Assembly: GCA_036245805.1 (NCBI GenBank)
Contig: BTRK01000006.1
Span: 54,553,257-54,617,256, forward strand
From: Pristionchus mayeri
Taxonomy: Eukaryota > Nematoda > Chromadorea > Rhabditida > Neodiplogasteridae
Direction of reading: 5' to 3'
DNA length: 64,000 nt
The notes below the pieces were generated by a model. The model was not told the DNA's origin and did not search any database. It worked only from the letters and a program-made list of their open reading frames with translations. Below are positions 1 to 9,206 of this stretch, piece by piece. The position numbers were made by a program, and so were the translations under genes. Within the stretch, counting starts at the first letter, position 1. Every line of letters starts with the position of its first letter.

Positions 1-10
1 CGCTCGATCT

Positions 11-642
11 TTGAGCTAACATCTTGGGAGTTGTTTAACTGTTACTAGTATGTGCTACACTACGTCACCATGATTAGATCCTCTAACTATGTGACCTTTA
101 GTTTCACGATCCATCACTGTATTTCATGGTTCATGGTCCAAATTTGAGAATTTCATCGGAAAATCATGGTTAGATAAACACCAAATACCGTGACAAATCG
201 ATAATACAATACCTCAGAAAGTACTATATACCAGTAACACTGGAATCGATTGATTACGATATTTGGTGTCTATCTAACCATGATTTTCCGATGAAATTCT
301 CAAATTTGGACCATGAACCATGAAATACAGTGATGGATCGTGAAACTAAAGGTCACATAGTTAGAGGATCTAATCATGGTGACGTAGTGTAGCACATACC
401 AAATATCGTAATCAATCGATTCCAGTGTTACTGGTATATAGTACTTTCTGAGGTATTGTATTATCGATTTGTCACGGTATTTGGTGTTTATCTAATCATG
501 ATTTTCCGATGAAATTCACTAATTTGGACTATGAACCCCAATACAGTGATGGAGCGTGAAACTGAAGATCACATATTTAGAGGATAATCAGAGTGTAGCA
601 CATACTAGTAATAATAAAACAACTCCCAAGATGTTAGCTCAA
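11..642. mobile_element. Multi-arm foldback element (MITE-like, non-autonomous)
   Basis: The terminal inverted repeats begin TTGAGCTAACATCTTGGGAG at 11 and are mirrored at 642; the match runs about 50 bp inward. Inside, arm A (49-190) is the reverse complement of 257-398. The spacer L (191-256) is the reverse complement of about 400-474. A third, more diverged copy of the inverted arm lies at about 475-612. The order is therefore A, L, A', L', A''. No transposase reading frame is present. A clear target-site duplication was not resolved at the ends. The structure is seen directly; calling it a foldback or MITE-type DNA element is inference. Confidence 0.8.
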
Positions 643-733
643 GGATCCAGATACTGGTGATCCTTTTGTCGGTTGTGCTTTTGTCACCTCCCAAACCACT
701 CGTTGCAGAGATAACGATGGGCTACAAATTGGT

Positions 734-748
734 GGGGGGGGGGGGGGG
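734..748 (+). repeat. Poly-G tract (15 G)
   Basis: An uninterrupted run of 15 guanines. In Caenorhabditis elegans such tracts need the FANCJ-type helicase DOG-1 to replicate without deletion (established knowledge). Nothing around it suggests a gene. Confidence 0.9.
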
Positions 749-946
749 TAGGTAGCTCGGTGTTTTTAGTGAGTTATGATGTTCTCAATACTTTGTTGAA
801 GCTTCTGAATGGTGGACAACTGATGACATGCCGGAATGCTTAGCTGTTGACACAGTCATCCACACAGTTGTCGCTTCGGGGGCTTTCTTTTTGCGCACTA
901 TTCCGAGCAAGCCGTCTCTGAAACAATCGATAACGGTGCAATCGTT

Positions 947-1021
947 TGACTCTCTTCAGTTTGCACGCTCTCTCGTCTCTCTGACCGGTGAGAGAGCGAG
1001 CAAACCGAAGAAAGTCAGACG
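947..1021. repeat. Short inverted repeat carrying the dispersed GA-rich motif
   Basis: Two arms (about 947-986 and 987-1021) meet at ACCGGT. Each arm carries a motif of the form CCGGTnAGAG, then GAGAGAGCnTGC, then GAGAGAGTCA. The same motif recurs at 8033-8095 and in the two 1.07-1.09 kb palindromic elements. An ORF running through here (828-1076) has no recognisable protein features and is likely accidental. Confidence 0.6.
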
Positions 1022-1113
1022 AGTGCTAAAGTTCATCGAAATTGATTATTTTTTATCGTGCTATGGCTTGTCCTAGGGGACTGTGTTAGCTCGCGGCATC
1101 TCACTAGTCGGCA

Positions 1114-3520
1114 CTAACCAAAAATAGTACCCTTACGCAGTATGTTCACAGTAATGCTTCTGTGAAAGTTATGCAGAAGGGTCCATTTTTTGGCTATCAT
1201 CCGGAAGGTTTTCGTCAGAAGGTCATCATCCGACCTAGTGCCGATTATTCGCCTGAACCAGGGGCGGGTGAGGGTGGCACTCACCTGTAGTCCTTCGTGA
1301 GAATCATGATGATGACGGCATCCCAGAGGGGGAAGCACGAGATCATCATTGCGCAGATATCGTCGATGAGGACGATCGGAATATTGAAGAACGGGAAGTT
1401 GAGAATGCAGAAGTAGGGAATATACACGAAGACGAGAGGGACTGCCGTCTGCAAATTATGAACAATATTAGACACTAATGCTGAGATCGAGATACAAGAT
1501 TACACACTCTCAAGGATCTCAATGCCTCAAGATTAGACACTAATGCTCATGAAAATGCTGAGGAGAAGAGGCAATATTTGAATTCCCACAATTCCATATC
1601 CTGGCTCCTAGCAGGGATAGCTAATTGAAATTTCATGTTTGATGTAAATCTCTTTTACACCCTATCTTCTACATTTCGAGTCGATGTCGATGAGCCGAGA
1701 TATGGAAAATTTACATATTTCCACTTCTCCATTACTTTTTTCACGCCATAATTGATGGTTGTCTGTTCAGGAGTTGGTGAATATAAAAGGTAAAGTTTTC
1801 CTCCCACTTCCCACTATGTTTATGCGGAAGCATGCTTCATTGTGATGTAAAGGAAGTAGCTATTAGCAATAATAGTCCCGGAATAACCACTTCCACAATC
1901 GCCTACGCAATGACCAAAATCACAGAATATAATTGAAAGTCCTAGTGAAAAAAAGTGCAGAGTTAAAGATGGAGTGTCCGCAAAGTTGAACCTTTTGAAT
2001 CTGTCATAACCATGACCTAGACCACCCTCCAAAGATCATAGCGCGGGTTAGGAGAGTTAACAACCATCGGTGCTTAGCTCAGTGGTAGAGCAACTGTGAT
2101 CGGAAGGTTGTGGGTTCGATTCCACCCAGTTTTTTTTCATATCTTCAAGATATTTGAATTCCCGCACTTCCCTTCCCTACAAGCCTGATTCTGCCAAGTA
2201 ATGATAACTCGGTTCAAAATAGAGATATGAATGTGAAATTTTTAGAACCTATTATGTTTGTGCAAAGCTAGATTATGTTTATGACAGATTTAAAAGTTCA
2301 ACTTTGCTGACACTCCTTCTTAAAAATTGCAGCACGATTAGATTTGTTTATAATTTTATTTTATGTTGCCGCGAAAATTATTCAACCTGCGATTTTCAAG
2401 TTTTTTTTATTAAGCCATAACACGATTCCCTCATACGTCCTTGATGTGGTAATATGACATAATGCCGAAGGTGGAAGAAATCGTGAACGCTCCAATTATT
2501 ATCACATCGAAGAGCAGCAATGTGAAGAACATTTTGGGTTGAAATTCGCCGTTTACCTGAAGATCATCTCTGATCATTATTTTCTCTTCTTTATTACTAG
2601 TTTTCTCTTATTTGGAAATTTTTTGTTGAATATTCGGATAAGTTTCACCACGTGAACTACTTGAAGAAATACTCATTATTTATACAGAGCTGCTGAAACA
2701 TACCCGACATTACTGCATTTTTTTCCAATAAGAGAACCCTATTTGTTACCCAATGAGCCATTACTATCCATCCCTCGCTCTGATTCCGCCCGTATCTTTC
2801 AGATAATTCGTTAGCCAGGAGAGCATTTTCTGAGACGGTTGTGCCGTACAGCAGTAGTTGGTACCTGAGCATTGTTAGCTAAATATTAAATATCAATTGC
2901 GCTTGCTCACCATATAATGAATTCCGATATAGGGAAGGCGGCAACCAATGCGATGAACTTTTTGTTGGAAAAAAGTTGAATAAGATGCGGGTACCTGATC
3001 GACCAGAAACGATACAGAAAGTGGATGATCATCAAGGCGAACGGCACCGAGAATCGAACGGCACGAAGAGTAGAGAGCCGTGATCTTCTGAATGGGTACC
3101 GAATGGGTACTGAATGGGTATGAGAACTGTGACGTCATGCCGCCTTCGTCATAGTTCTCATCCGACCTAGTGTCTCTGAATAGGACAACTGTAAAAACGA
3201 AGCAAAGGGATTTTCGAAGAATCTCACTTTGTCCGGGTAGTTGCTCATGTAGCTGAACGTCGTTCCGATGCAGATTGATTGCTGAGAATCAAATCAAAAA
3301 TTAAATTATGACTGTGCATATGCTTTTGAAGGTGGTTATTATTATTATTATTTAAATTGAAACCTAGTCATCCGCACCGGTTTCTCGAGTTGGTGCAGAA
3401 TCGTCAGGCATACGTCGTAGGTGATGAAAATAGAAAGCAATTGCTTGTACGATCCGATCGATTTCCGTCTGAAGCGACGGATTGCATACAGAAGGAGGCA
3501 ATTGAAAATCACACCCGCGA
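1114..3520 (-). CDS. Nematode Str-class seven-transmembrane chemoreceptor (incomplete model)
   Basis: A serpentine chemoreceptor, probably a ciliary-membrane odorant receptor of the Str/Srj/Srd/Srh group. Exons in transcript order: 3520-3378 (TM1-TM2, with GVIFNCLLLYAI and SIGSYKQLL); 3281-3228; a tentative 22-bp exon 3188-3167; 3109-2911 (TM3-TM4, ALMIIHFLYRFWSIRYP, the family's HFxYR motif); 2864-2750 (loop ELSERYGRNQSEGWIVMAHW); 2556-2437 (TM5, TISSTFGIMSYYHIK); 1448-1285 (TM6-TM7, TAVPLVFVYIPY to ILTKDYR). Phases agree at 2911/2864, 2750/2556 and 3378/3281. The protein may stop right after KDYR (TGA) or splice over 32 bp into 1252-1114. Not found: the N-terminal exon, and the short exon expected between 2437 and 1448. 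A TGA at 3135-3137 must lie in an intron for the gene to be intact. Family identity is firm; whether the gene is functional is open. Confidence 0.72.
1954..2335. mobile_element. Small foldback element inside the chemoreceptor intron, with a tRNA-like core
   Basis: Positions 1954-2020 are an imperfect reverse complement of about 2268-2335; both arms share CAAAGTTGAAC and ATCTGTCATAA. The 247-bp interior holds the tRNA-like sequence at 2069-2137. The element lies in the roughly 1-kb gap between the TM5 and TM6-TM7 exons of the minus-strand receptor, where one short exon is missing from the model. The arms are seen in the sequence; a mobile origin is inferred. Confidence 0.5.
2069..2137 (+). pseudogene. 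tRNA-like sequence (tRNA pseudogene or SINE head) with Pol III terminator
   Basis: It has an intact A box (TAGCTCAGTGG, D-stem GCTC/GAGC) and a perfect B box (GGTTCGATTCC), followed by eight Ts at 2130-2137 that could stop RNA polymerase III. The anticodon arm does not fold: the expected five-pair stem is broken, as if a few bases were lost relative to a normal tRNA. The T-stem is out of register by one base. No acceptor stem pairs well. It is therefore a degenerate tRNA or the promoter part of a SINE, possibly still transcribed. I assign no amino acid. Confidence 0.6.
3089..3121. repeat. Three-unit 11-bp tandem repeat at a receptor splice site
   Basis: Three copies of TGAATGGGTAC (with one C/T change) lie at the 5' edge of the TM3-TM4 exon of the minus-strand chemoreceptor. 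On that strand the copies read like acceptors (CCATTCAG), so several splice choices exist and copy number changes the reading frame (11 is not a multiple of 3). Confidence 0.75.
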
Positions 3521-3840
3521 CTGCATACGCAAAATGTTAATCTCCGATCTTTACCACTTACAGTATTAATAGCCGGTGTGGCAAGAATTGGGGAAGAGTA
3601 GTTCGGTCGTTAGGCTCGATCACAGCCAAGGGGATAGGTGTGATATGTGGCAGTCATTCACATGTTCTAGCGAACGTTCTACCGTTCTCTGGGAACCTTT
3701 TCTTGCCATTTTCTATCGGAAATAGTTTGCATTTCAATCGCATTGTGGAGATGGGGAAAAGCACTGTCTTCACCTAGGCCACGCAAGCCCCGCCCACTTG
3801 ACTTCGACGCGATTCCACCAGAAAGTGTTATAAGCGTCGA

Positions 3841-4130
3841 GAGAGCACAAGCGTCATTCTCAACCAAATCGTTCGTTCAAAAAAGAATTTGATGCCTCTC
3901 ACCGAGAGGAATTCAGTGGTTGGTCGATGAACTGTGTCTGACTCCTCTGAGTTGGTCAGAATACATGTTTTGTAGTGAACATAGCTATTGCGCACTACAA
4001 AACGAGTCTTCTGACCAACTCAGAGGAGTCAGACACAGTTCGTCGACCAACCACTGGATTCCTCTCGGGGAGAGCTTCCAGATTCTTTTTTTGAACGAAC
4101 GATTTGGTTGAGAATGACGCTTGTGCTCTC
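3841..4130. repeat. 290-bp palindrome
   Basis: The left arm (3841-3977) and right arm (3994-4130) are near-perfect reverse complements around a 16-bp loop. Both arms contain GAGTTGGTCAGA or its complement, ACCAACCACT, and the outer AACCAAATCGTTCG. The right arm is slightly longer inside because of a few inserted bases near 4065-4080. A 173-codon minus-strand ORF (3995-4516) overlaps the right arm and continues beyond it; it shows no domain and is not called as a gene. Confidence 0.85.
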
Positions 4131-5807
4131 ACTTCGCGCAACATTTCATAAAGGAGAGGACGCGAGCGAACGAGTGCAAGGGGCGGAGTCTGGGAGCGCT
4201 CTTTCCTCATCTCTCTCACCCGGCGCGTGTAGATAGCGTCAGAAAATCCGAAAGGGTGCGCCTGCATCGCATACTTGCCTTTGCTCACTGGGGTAAGGCA
4301 CAACTCGGAAAGGGCGAAGCTCTTCTCAAATTTTTGGCGTTTTGACTGCGATGGAGTGGAATTGGCACCGCCCTCACTCCCTTGTCTCGCTTTTCTGACG
4401 TTCTGCGTTGTCGGTTTTTCGCGTACTTTATACGCTCTAGTAAGATTTTGGGATAAGATAACGACAAACGGCCAAAAGCATGATCTTATTTGGATCCCAA
4501 TGGGCAAGTTGAGCATATTCAGGATGACATATCTTCATTTCGGCAATACTCCTTGTGGACCCTATCTTTACCACTATTTTTTTAAGAAGGATTTTTTAGG
4601 ACTTAGGAAGAAGGACTTTTTTAAAGGTTTTCAAGATGGGGGGAAGGAACTGTCCACTCACAAACATGGAACTCCTCGACGGCCTCTCTTACTGCTGCAG
4701 AAACCATGCTGAGAGATGTGCTGCAGAGAGAATGATGAAGGCGGAAGAGCGGGAGAGTTGAGACTGGAACAGTATGCAAGCCTATATTTTATATAGGTAA
4801 AGGTCCGCGAACGGTGATCAACTCTTACCTGCACTCTAGATGATCACAATGGCAAGGCATTCGTATTGTGACTGCAGATAGTGGGATGGAATGAGAGAGA
4901 TGTAGGCGGATCTCGGCGTGGGTGCTCACGATGACTGATCATTCATCGATAATAACCATTAATATCACGGCTCTCATGGGAGAATCGAGCTGAACCAGGG
5001 AATGGAGGAAAAAGCGTCATATATGTTCTAACCGGTTTTGTGTATCTTTAGTCATTCCTGACTTCATTTTGGGGCTCCCTGCGCCGGGCATGATCTCGGC
5101 AGCTCTCACTTTAGGATCTCGTAGCTCGGTTAGAATGAAAGATTTTGTCACCCCACAATTTCAGTGTAGCTGAGTTGTTTTTGATGCGGAAGTAAGACGA
5201 TACAGAATGGAGAATACACGCCAAGAAATGCCTTATTATCCCATTACGCCCACATTGCTCCCAACGAACTGACATGTCCTTGAAAAATTAATATACCAGG
5301 AAATATAATATATTAATGTTAACAAAACACGACATAAAATAATACACGACTAAATTAATATATGAATTAAAACAACATAAATTAATTATGCAGTGGGGGT
5401 GTGCGGTAACAAGTTTTATGTTTTTAACTTCGGAAACTATATGAGTGAGAGAACATATTTCTGAAGCCCCTTGGCAAAGTTTGAATAATCGTATTCATCC
5501 AAAATGGATGAGCAATAGTGTAGTACTTTTAAACAGATCCTGGCCTATGCAAAAGACCTCTTTACGGAATATCTCTAGTATCAAGCATGCCGTCTCTCTC
5601 GTTCCGTTGTTGAACTCTCCCCTCGCCATCCAGTCTCAAATTCACAAGGAGCTTCCAAGATATGGTCATTTATGACGAATTGAAAGTAAGGGCAATGCCC
5701 TGAAGGTCCAAGATTTTTGTCAAGAAACGACACGATGAGACGCAGTGCCAGAAGATTGCGGAAAGAAGAAATGGAGATCGCTGTTTTTCATGCCGAGGAA
5801 TCAATTG
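4131..5807. other. Stretch with no recognised gene
   Basis: About 1.7 kb. 4140-4440 is comparatively GC-rich with several short ORFs on both strands. 4666-4761 reads as a 31-codon ORF with a cysteine-rich start (LSYCCRNHAERC) but has no supporting splice signals. 5280-5400 is strongly AT-rich with repeated TTAATATA words. No RNA gene, terminal inverted repeats or conserved protein motif was recognised. Confidence 0.5.
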
Positions 5808-5821
5808 CCCCCCCCCCCCCC
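5808..5821 (+). repeat. Poly-C tract (14 C; poly-G on the minus strand)
   Basis: An uninterrupted run of 14 cytosines, the second monotonic G/C tract in the first 6 kb. Short ORFs crossing it (proline runs) are artefacts of the homopolymer. Confidence 0.9.
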
Positions 5822-6141
5822 TCCAAGAGAGGATGACTGCAGATTCGAAACCTCATCAGGACTCTTGCAGCACTATGCTACACAGTTATTGTTTTATGCC
5901 AACTTATTTTTGTTTAGAGCACCTCGAATCGTGTCAGTCATGCCCGTTTACACCGTCGATGATCGCTACACCCACGAGGAAGTGGAGGCGAGGTCTCAAC
6001 ACTCCTAAAAATAGGTTAGCATATTCTCTTGGGAATCACGCCAAATACATTTGTGCAAATATGAATCTTAATGATGACAGAGAAAAATAACTTCTTGATG
6101 AAAGGCATGCCTACAACATACTATCTGACAGAATCGAAATA

Positions 6142-7962
6142 GACTTGGCACTGGCCAAAAATTCGAATTCCTATTGACTTCACCAATTTGTCGGCCTCGT
6201 CGAGGGGAACCGACGAGCATCGCCAGAAATTCGATCCGCATCCGCGCGGTCGCGGAGGCGGATGTTGAAAAAATACTACTATATCATCGGTTTCTTTAAA
6301 TCGACTCCGATCACTGCGGCGGTAGGGGCGCTGCATTTCTTGACAAATTCTAAGAGTTTTTTTACTCCGGTGAATTTTTCGATCGGTTTCCATCTAACGC
6401 TAGAAATCGATAATTCAACTTTTACTTCGGATACAATTTCAATTCCCCAGAAATTTTTCAAGAAGCCCCTCAAATATTATTATTGATTTAGCTATTGCTT
6501 GAGCCGATACATATTTCAGAAGAAAGGCGCAATTTAAAATTTTCTGGAAGTCAGTCAAAATGAATTTTAAATGAATTATGGTGTAATTTTTAGGTTACGG
6601 TAAGCGAGTGCAACATGTGGGCGACTTTTCCCAACATAGGTTACATGGTCTGAAAATCGATTTTGGACTATTACGCACCAATTGGGAAAAGTCGCCCACA
6701 TGTTGCCCTCACTTACCGTAACCCAAAAATTACACCATAATTCATACAAAATTCATTTTGACTGACTTCCAGAAAATTTTAAATTGCGCTTTCTTCAGAA
6801 GTGTGTCTCGACTCAAGCAATAGCTAAATCAATAATAATATTTGTGGGGCTTCTTGAAAAATTTCTGGGGAATTGAAATTGTATCCGAAGTAAAAGTTGA
6901 ATTATCGATTTCTAGCGTTAGATGGAAACCGATCGAAAAATTCACCGGAGTACAAAAGTCTTAGAATTTGTCAAGGAATGCAGCGCCCCTACCGCCGCAG
7001 TGATCGGAATCGATTTAAAGAAATCGATGCTACCGTAGTATTTTTTTCAACATCCGCACTAGGGGGCACCGAGCCGGAAAGTTAAATTTTGTGTCCAGAT
7101 AAAGGCCAAATATTTTCGTAAATCTCGTCGGATTGCGGGACTTCAAAACCGTGAAGAAAATTTGTTTTTTAAGGATTATTTAATTATTTGAAGATGCAGC
7201 TCTATGTTTTTTTTGCAAACGTGTAGTACATGCAACTAATAAAATATACCAAAATGAGCAAAATCGTAGAGAAAGATCTTCAAAAATACGTCTTTGAAAT
7301 TACACTGTTATGGTTTAAATCACCTATCTAAAGTGAATTGATATGCAGCTTTCTAGTTTTTATCTCTGTTTATTGCTAGGATAAATATGGTTGTTGAGCC
7401 GCAATTTCGAAAAAATCGTAGAGATCGAAAGATTACAAACCTTGGCTACATTTTAGCGCCGGGTACTATAGAAATACCGTACTTTTCACTAAGGAATAGT
7501 GTATATCGTCTTTAATTATTCCTCAATCGCGTTCTCTAATCACCATCCATGCTCTTTTATCGAACCTGGGTCGAATGAAAGATAAGTTAACCGGAATAAT
7601 ATTAAAACATCAAAGTGAGTATATTAATTGACCCAGCGAAGTGGATCGCACGCGTGAAATTCAGGCGTCGCGGCTGCATCCACACTACGAACGACGGGGT
7701 CAAGAAAGAGTGCCTCATACGCTGCGAATCTGAATTTTTAGAGAAATCTGAGTATTTTTATGGAATTCCACATCTCCGATTACCCCAAAGACAACATAAA
7801 AGCATTATTTAGAAGACTTCTACATTTCACGTGGGACGCCCTACACGCCCGCGACCGCGCGGATGCGCATCGAATTTCTTGCGATGCTCGTCGGTTCCCC
7901 TCGACGAGGCCGACAAATTGGTGAAGTCAATAGGAATTCGAATTTTTGGCCAGTTCCAAGTC
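6142..7962. mobile_element. Large inverted-repeat element, right arm interrupted by an insertion
   Basis: The left arm 6142-6634 is matched by the reverse complement of 6682-7057 (inner part) and 7849-7962 (outer part), around a 47-bp loop at 6635-6681. The outer ends share GACTTGG, then CTGGCCAAAAATTCGAATTC. Arm identity is high but broken by small indels. Between the two pieces of the right arm lie about 790 bp with no counterpart on the left. Short ORFs in the arms are mirror images of each other and carry no recognisable domain. Classification as a foldback DNA element is inference from the structure. Confidence 0.82.
7058..7848. mobile_element. Probable insertion nested in the right arm of the 6142-7962 element
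   Basis: This segment is absent from the matching left arm, which runs straight from CATCCGC-complement to GCGACCGCGC-complement near 6240-6262. Its two ends resemble each other in inverted orientation (ACTAGGGGGC at the left; the complement of the right end reads GTGTAGGGCGTC), but the match is imperfect and no target-site duplication is clear. A 65-codon ORF at 7615-7812 shows no known motif. It could be a nested transposon or a deletion from the left arm. Confidence 0.45.
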
Positions 7963-8032
7963 GCTGAAGAAATATGTTGATTTTCTCAGATAGTCTGTTC
8001 TACGAGGAAGCAATGGTCTGACTATCCTCATA

Positions 8033-8095
8033 GTGCACACTCTCTCACCGGTTAGAGAAAACGAGAGAGCATGCAATTTGGAGAGAGTCAGATGA
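8033..8095 (+). repeat. Dispersed GA-rich motif copy
   Basis: CCGGTTAGAGAAAACGAGAG, then AGCATGCAATTTGGAGAGAG, then TCAGATG. It is closely related to the arms at 947-1021 and to the subterminal segments of the palindromic elements (for example 10,184-10,240). A weaker GAGAGAGC-rich relative lies at about 8282-8350. Confidence 0.6.
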
Positions 8096-8366
8096 TTACT
8101 CCTGCAAGGAAAGCACCACAGATCCGACCAGAAGGGCGAGATAAAAATATACAAAGGAGCAAAACAACATTTCTGCTTTTAGCGACACTGTCAGGTTCGA
8201 CAATGATATTTCTATGAAACAAGTGATGAAGTGGCTCTTTCGCTAATTTCACTCGATATATTTTACTGCATTTCGGGCGCGGACATTTGGGCGAGAGAGC
8301 ATCGAGTGGCTAGAGAAAAAGAGGAAAACGAGAGAGCGCGCGATTTGAGGAGGGCACCTCCCCCTC

Positions 8367-8438
8367 GCCTCGCGTAGTCGAGTGGCAACATAACTGCTTT
8401 AGAAACGGGATGCCGCGGGTTCGAATCCCGGAGCGTAC
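8367..8438 (+). pseudogene. Degenerate tRNA-like sequence, possibly Leu (UAG)-derived
   Basis: The A box TAGTCGAGTGG and B box GGTTCGAATCC both fit the Pol III consensus. The T-arm forms four pairs (CGGG/CCCG). A seven-base loop TTTAGAA would place UAG as anticodon, but its stem forms only three of five pairs. The acceptor ends pair only over CGC/GCG, and the long variable arm expected of tRNA-Leu is missing. A run of four Ts follows at 8446-8449. This is most likely a tRNA pseudogene or tRNA-derived repeat. The minus-strand ORF over it (8263-8457) is an antisense-tRNA artefact. Confidence 0.5.
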
Positions 8439-8447
8439 ATTTCCCTT

Positions 8448-8780
8448 TTGCCAACATTCCCTGTATTGCTTATTGTACAAAAATCGTTACCAAGTGGATA
8501 CAACTTCTTCTTTATCAACTGCATTCAGTTGCTAACAGTAATTTTCGAAACAGCATCAATTCTGCTATGTACAATTCATTCACGTGGCTATTTTGATGGG
8601 ACAACAAGAAATCTTCTCAACGAGAAACAATGGAACATATTACGTGATATGTACATTAAATTCAGCTCTATTTACAACAAATGCAATAGTCACGTTATTG
8701 CAAAGGAGAGAGATCTTATCGAGAAACAAGATATCATGATAGCGAAAATCCATTTTTTTTCAATTCTAGCTACTTCATAG
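8448..8780 (+). CDS. Unrecognised 110-codon ORF
   Basis: The longest free-standing ORF outside repeats. The N-terminal half is hydrophobic (about residues 17-45 could span a membrane). The C-terminal half is charged, with KERDLIEKQD. It starts only 10 bases after the tRNA-like sequence. No family motif, splice context or homologue was recognised, so it may be chance or part of a degraded element. I would not treat it as a gene without transcript or conservation evidence. Confidence 0.15.
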   Translation: MPTFPVLLIVQKSLPSGYNFFFINCIQLLTVIFETASILLCTIHSRGYFDGTTRNLLNEKQWNILRDMYIKFSSIYNKCNSHVIAKERDLIEKQDIMIAKIHFFSILATS

Positions 8781-8916
8781 TAAAACAAATTGGGGGATAT
8801 TTACAAATTATTATCAGTTTTCGATTGCTATCCTTCTGGCCATAAAACACGAATTATTTGAAGAATTTCACAAATGGAAAATGGGGGAGAGATAAAGAAG
8901 GCCATTCTCACTTCTT

Positions 8917-9000
8917 CTACTTCTTCTTCCTTCTTTCAGGAGAGAGAAAGTCCTCAGCCGCCAGCTTGATCAACTCCTTCGCGATCTTGTGCTTGCGCTC
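8917..9000 (-). pseudogene. Possible terminal-exon fragment ending in a basic tail
   Basis: On the minus strand this reads ERKHKIAKELIKLA, then AEDFLSPERRKKK and a TAG stop: 27 codons with GC-rich, coding-like codon choice against an AT-rich background. It looks amphipathic and helical. Immediately upstream on that strand lies the AT-rich repeat at 9001-9085, with an in-frame TAA and only a poor acceptor (ATTAAG). It could be the last exon of a gene lying beyond the repeat, or an exon cut off by repeat insertion. The family was not recognised. Confidence 0.3.
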
Positions 9001-9085
9001 TTAATTAACTAAATTATTAAGTTATTAAATTATTAAGTCACTAAATTATTAATTAACTCTTAATTAATTACGACTTAATTAAGAC
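9001..9085. repeat. AT-rich repeat of TTAATTAA / AAATTATTAA words
   Basis: Iterated AAATTATTAA and TTAATTAA units of irregular length, almost pure A+T, abutting the exon fragment at 8917-9000. No other function is visible. Confidence 0.7.
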
Positions 9086-9206
9086 TGGCTACTCTTGCTC
9101 TGAAAGTGAAACTAAATCATTTTAAATACATGTGAGTGCTCACTCAGCAAATTGTGCCAGCGAAAAGTGTAGATATTGGACACTATTTTAAAAAAAAACA
9201 AACATT

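Noticed and set aside
1281..1475. 64-codon minus-strand ORF taken as a stand-alone gene
   Set aside because: It is the TM6-TM7 exon of the chemoreceptor plus upstream intron sequence; the AG acceptor is at 1449-1450.
2893..3138. 81-codon minus-strand ORF
   Set aside because: It is an alternative frame over the receptor's TM3-TM4 exon. The receptor motif HFLYRFWSIRYP lies in another frame of the same strand.
3995..4516. 173-codon minus-strand ORF
   Set aside because: Its C-terminal part is the right arm of a palindrome and the rest has no recognisable domain. Overlapping ORFs exist in other frames on both strands.
4666..4761. Cysteine-rich 31-codon ORF (LSYCCRNHAERC)
   Set aside because: It resembles a fragment of a small cysteine-rich domain, but it is too short and has no supporting splice signals or neighbouring exons.
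6121..7085. Several 60-90 codon ORFs on both strands
   Set aside because: They are mirror-image translations of the inverted-repeat arms, with no domain and no splice support.
8263..8457. 64-codon minus-strand ORF containing LRDSNPRHPVSKAVML
   Set aside because: It is the antisense translation of the tRNA-like sequence at 8367-8438, a well-known type of false protein.
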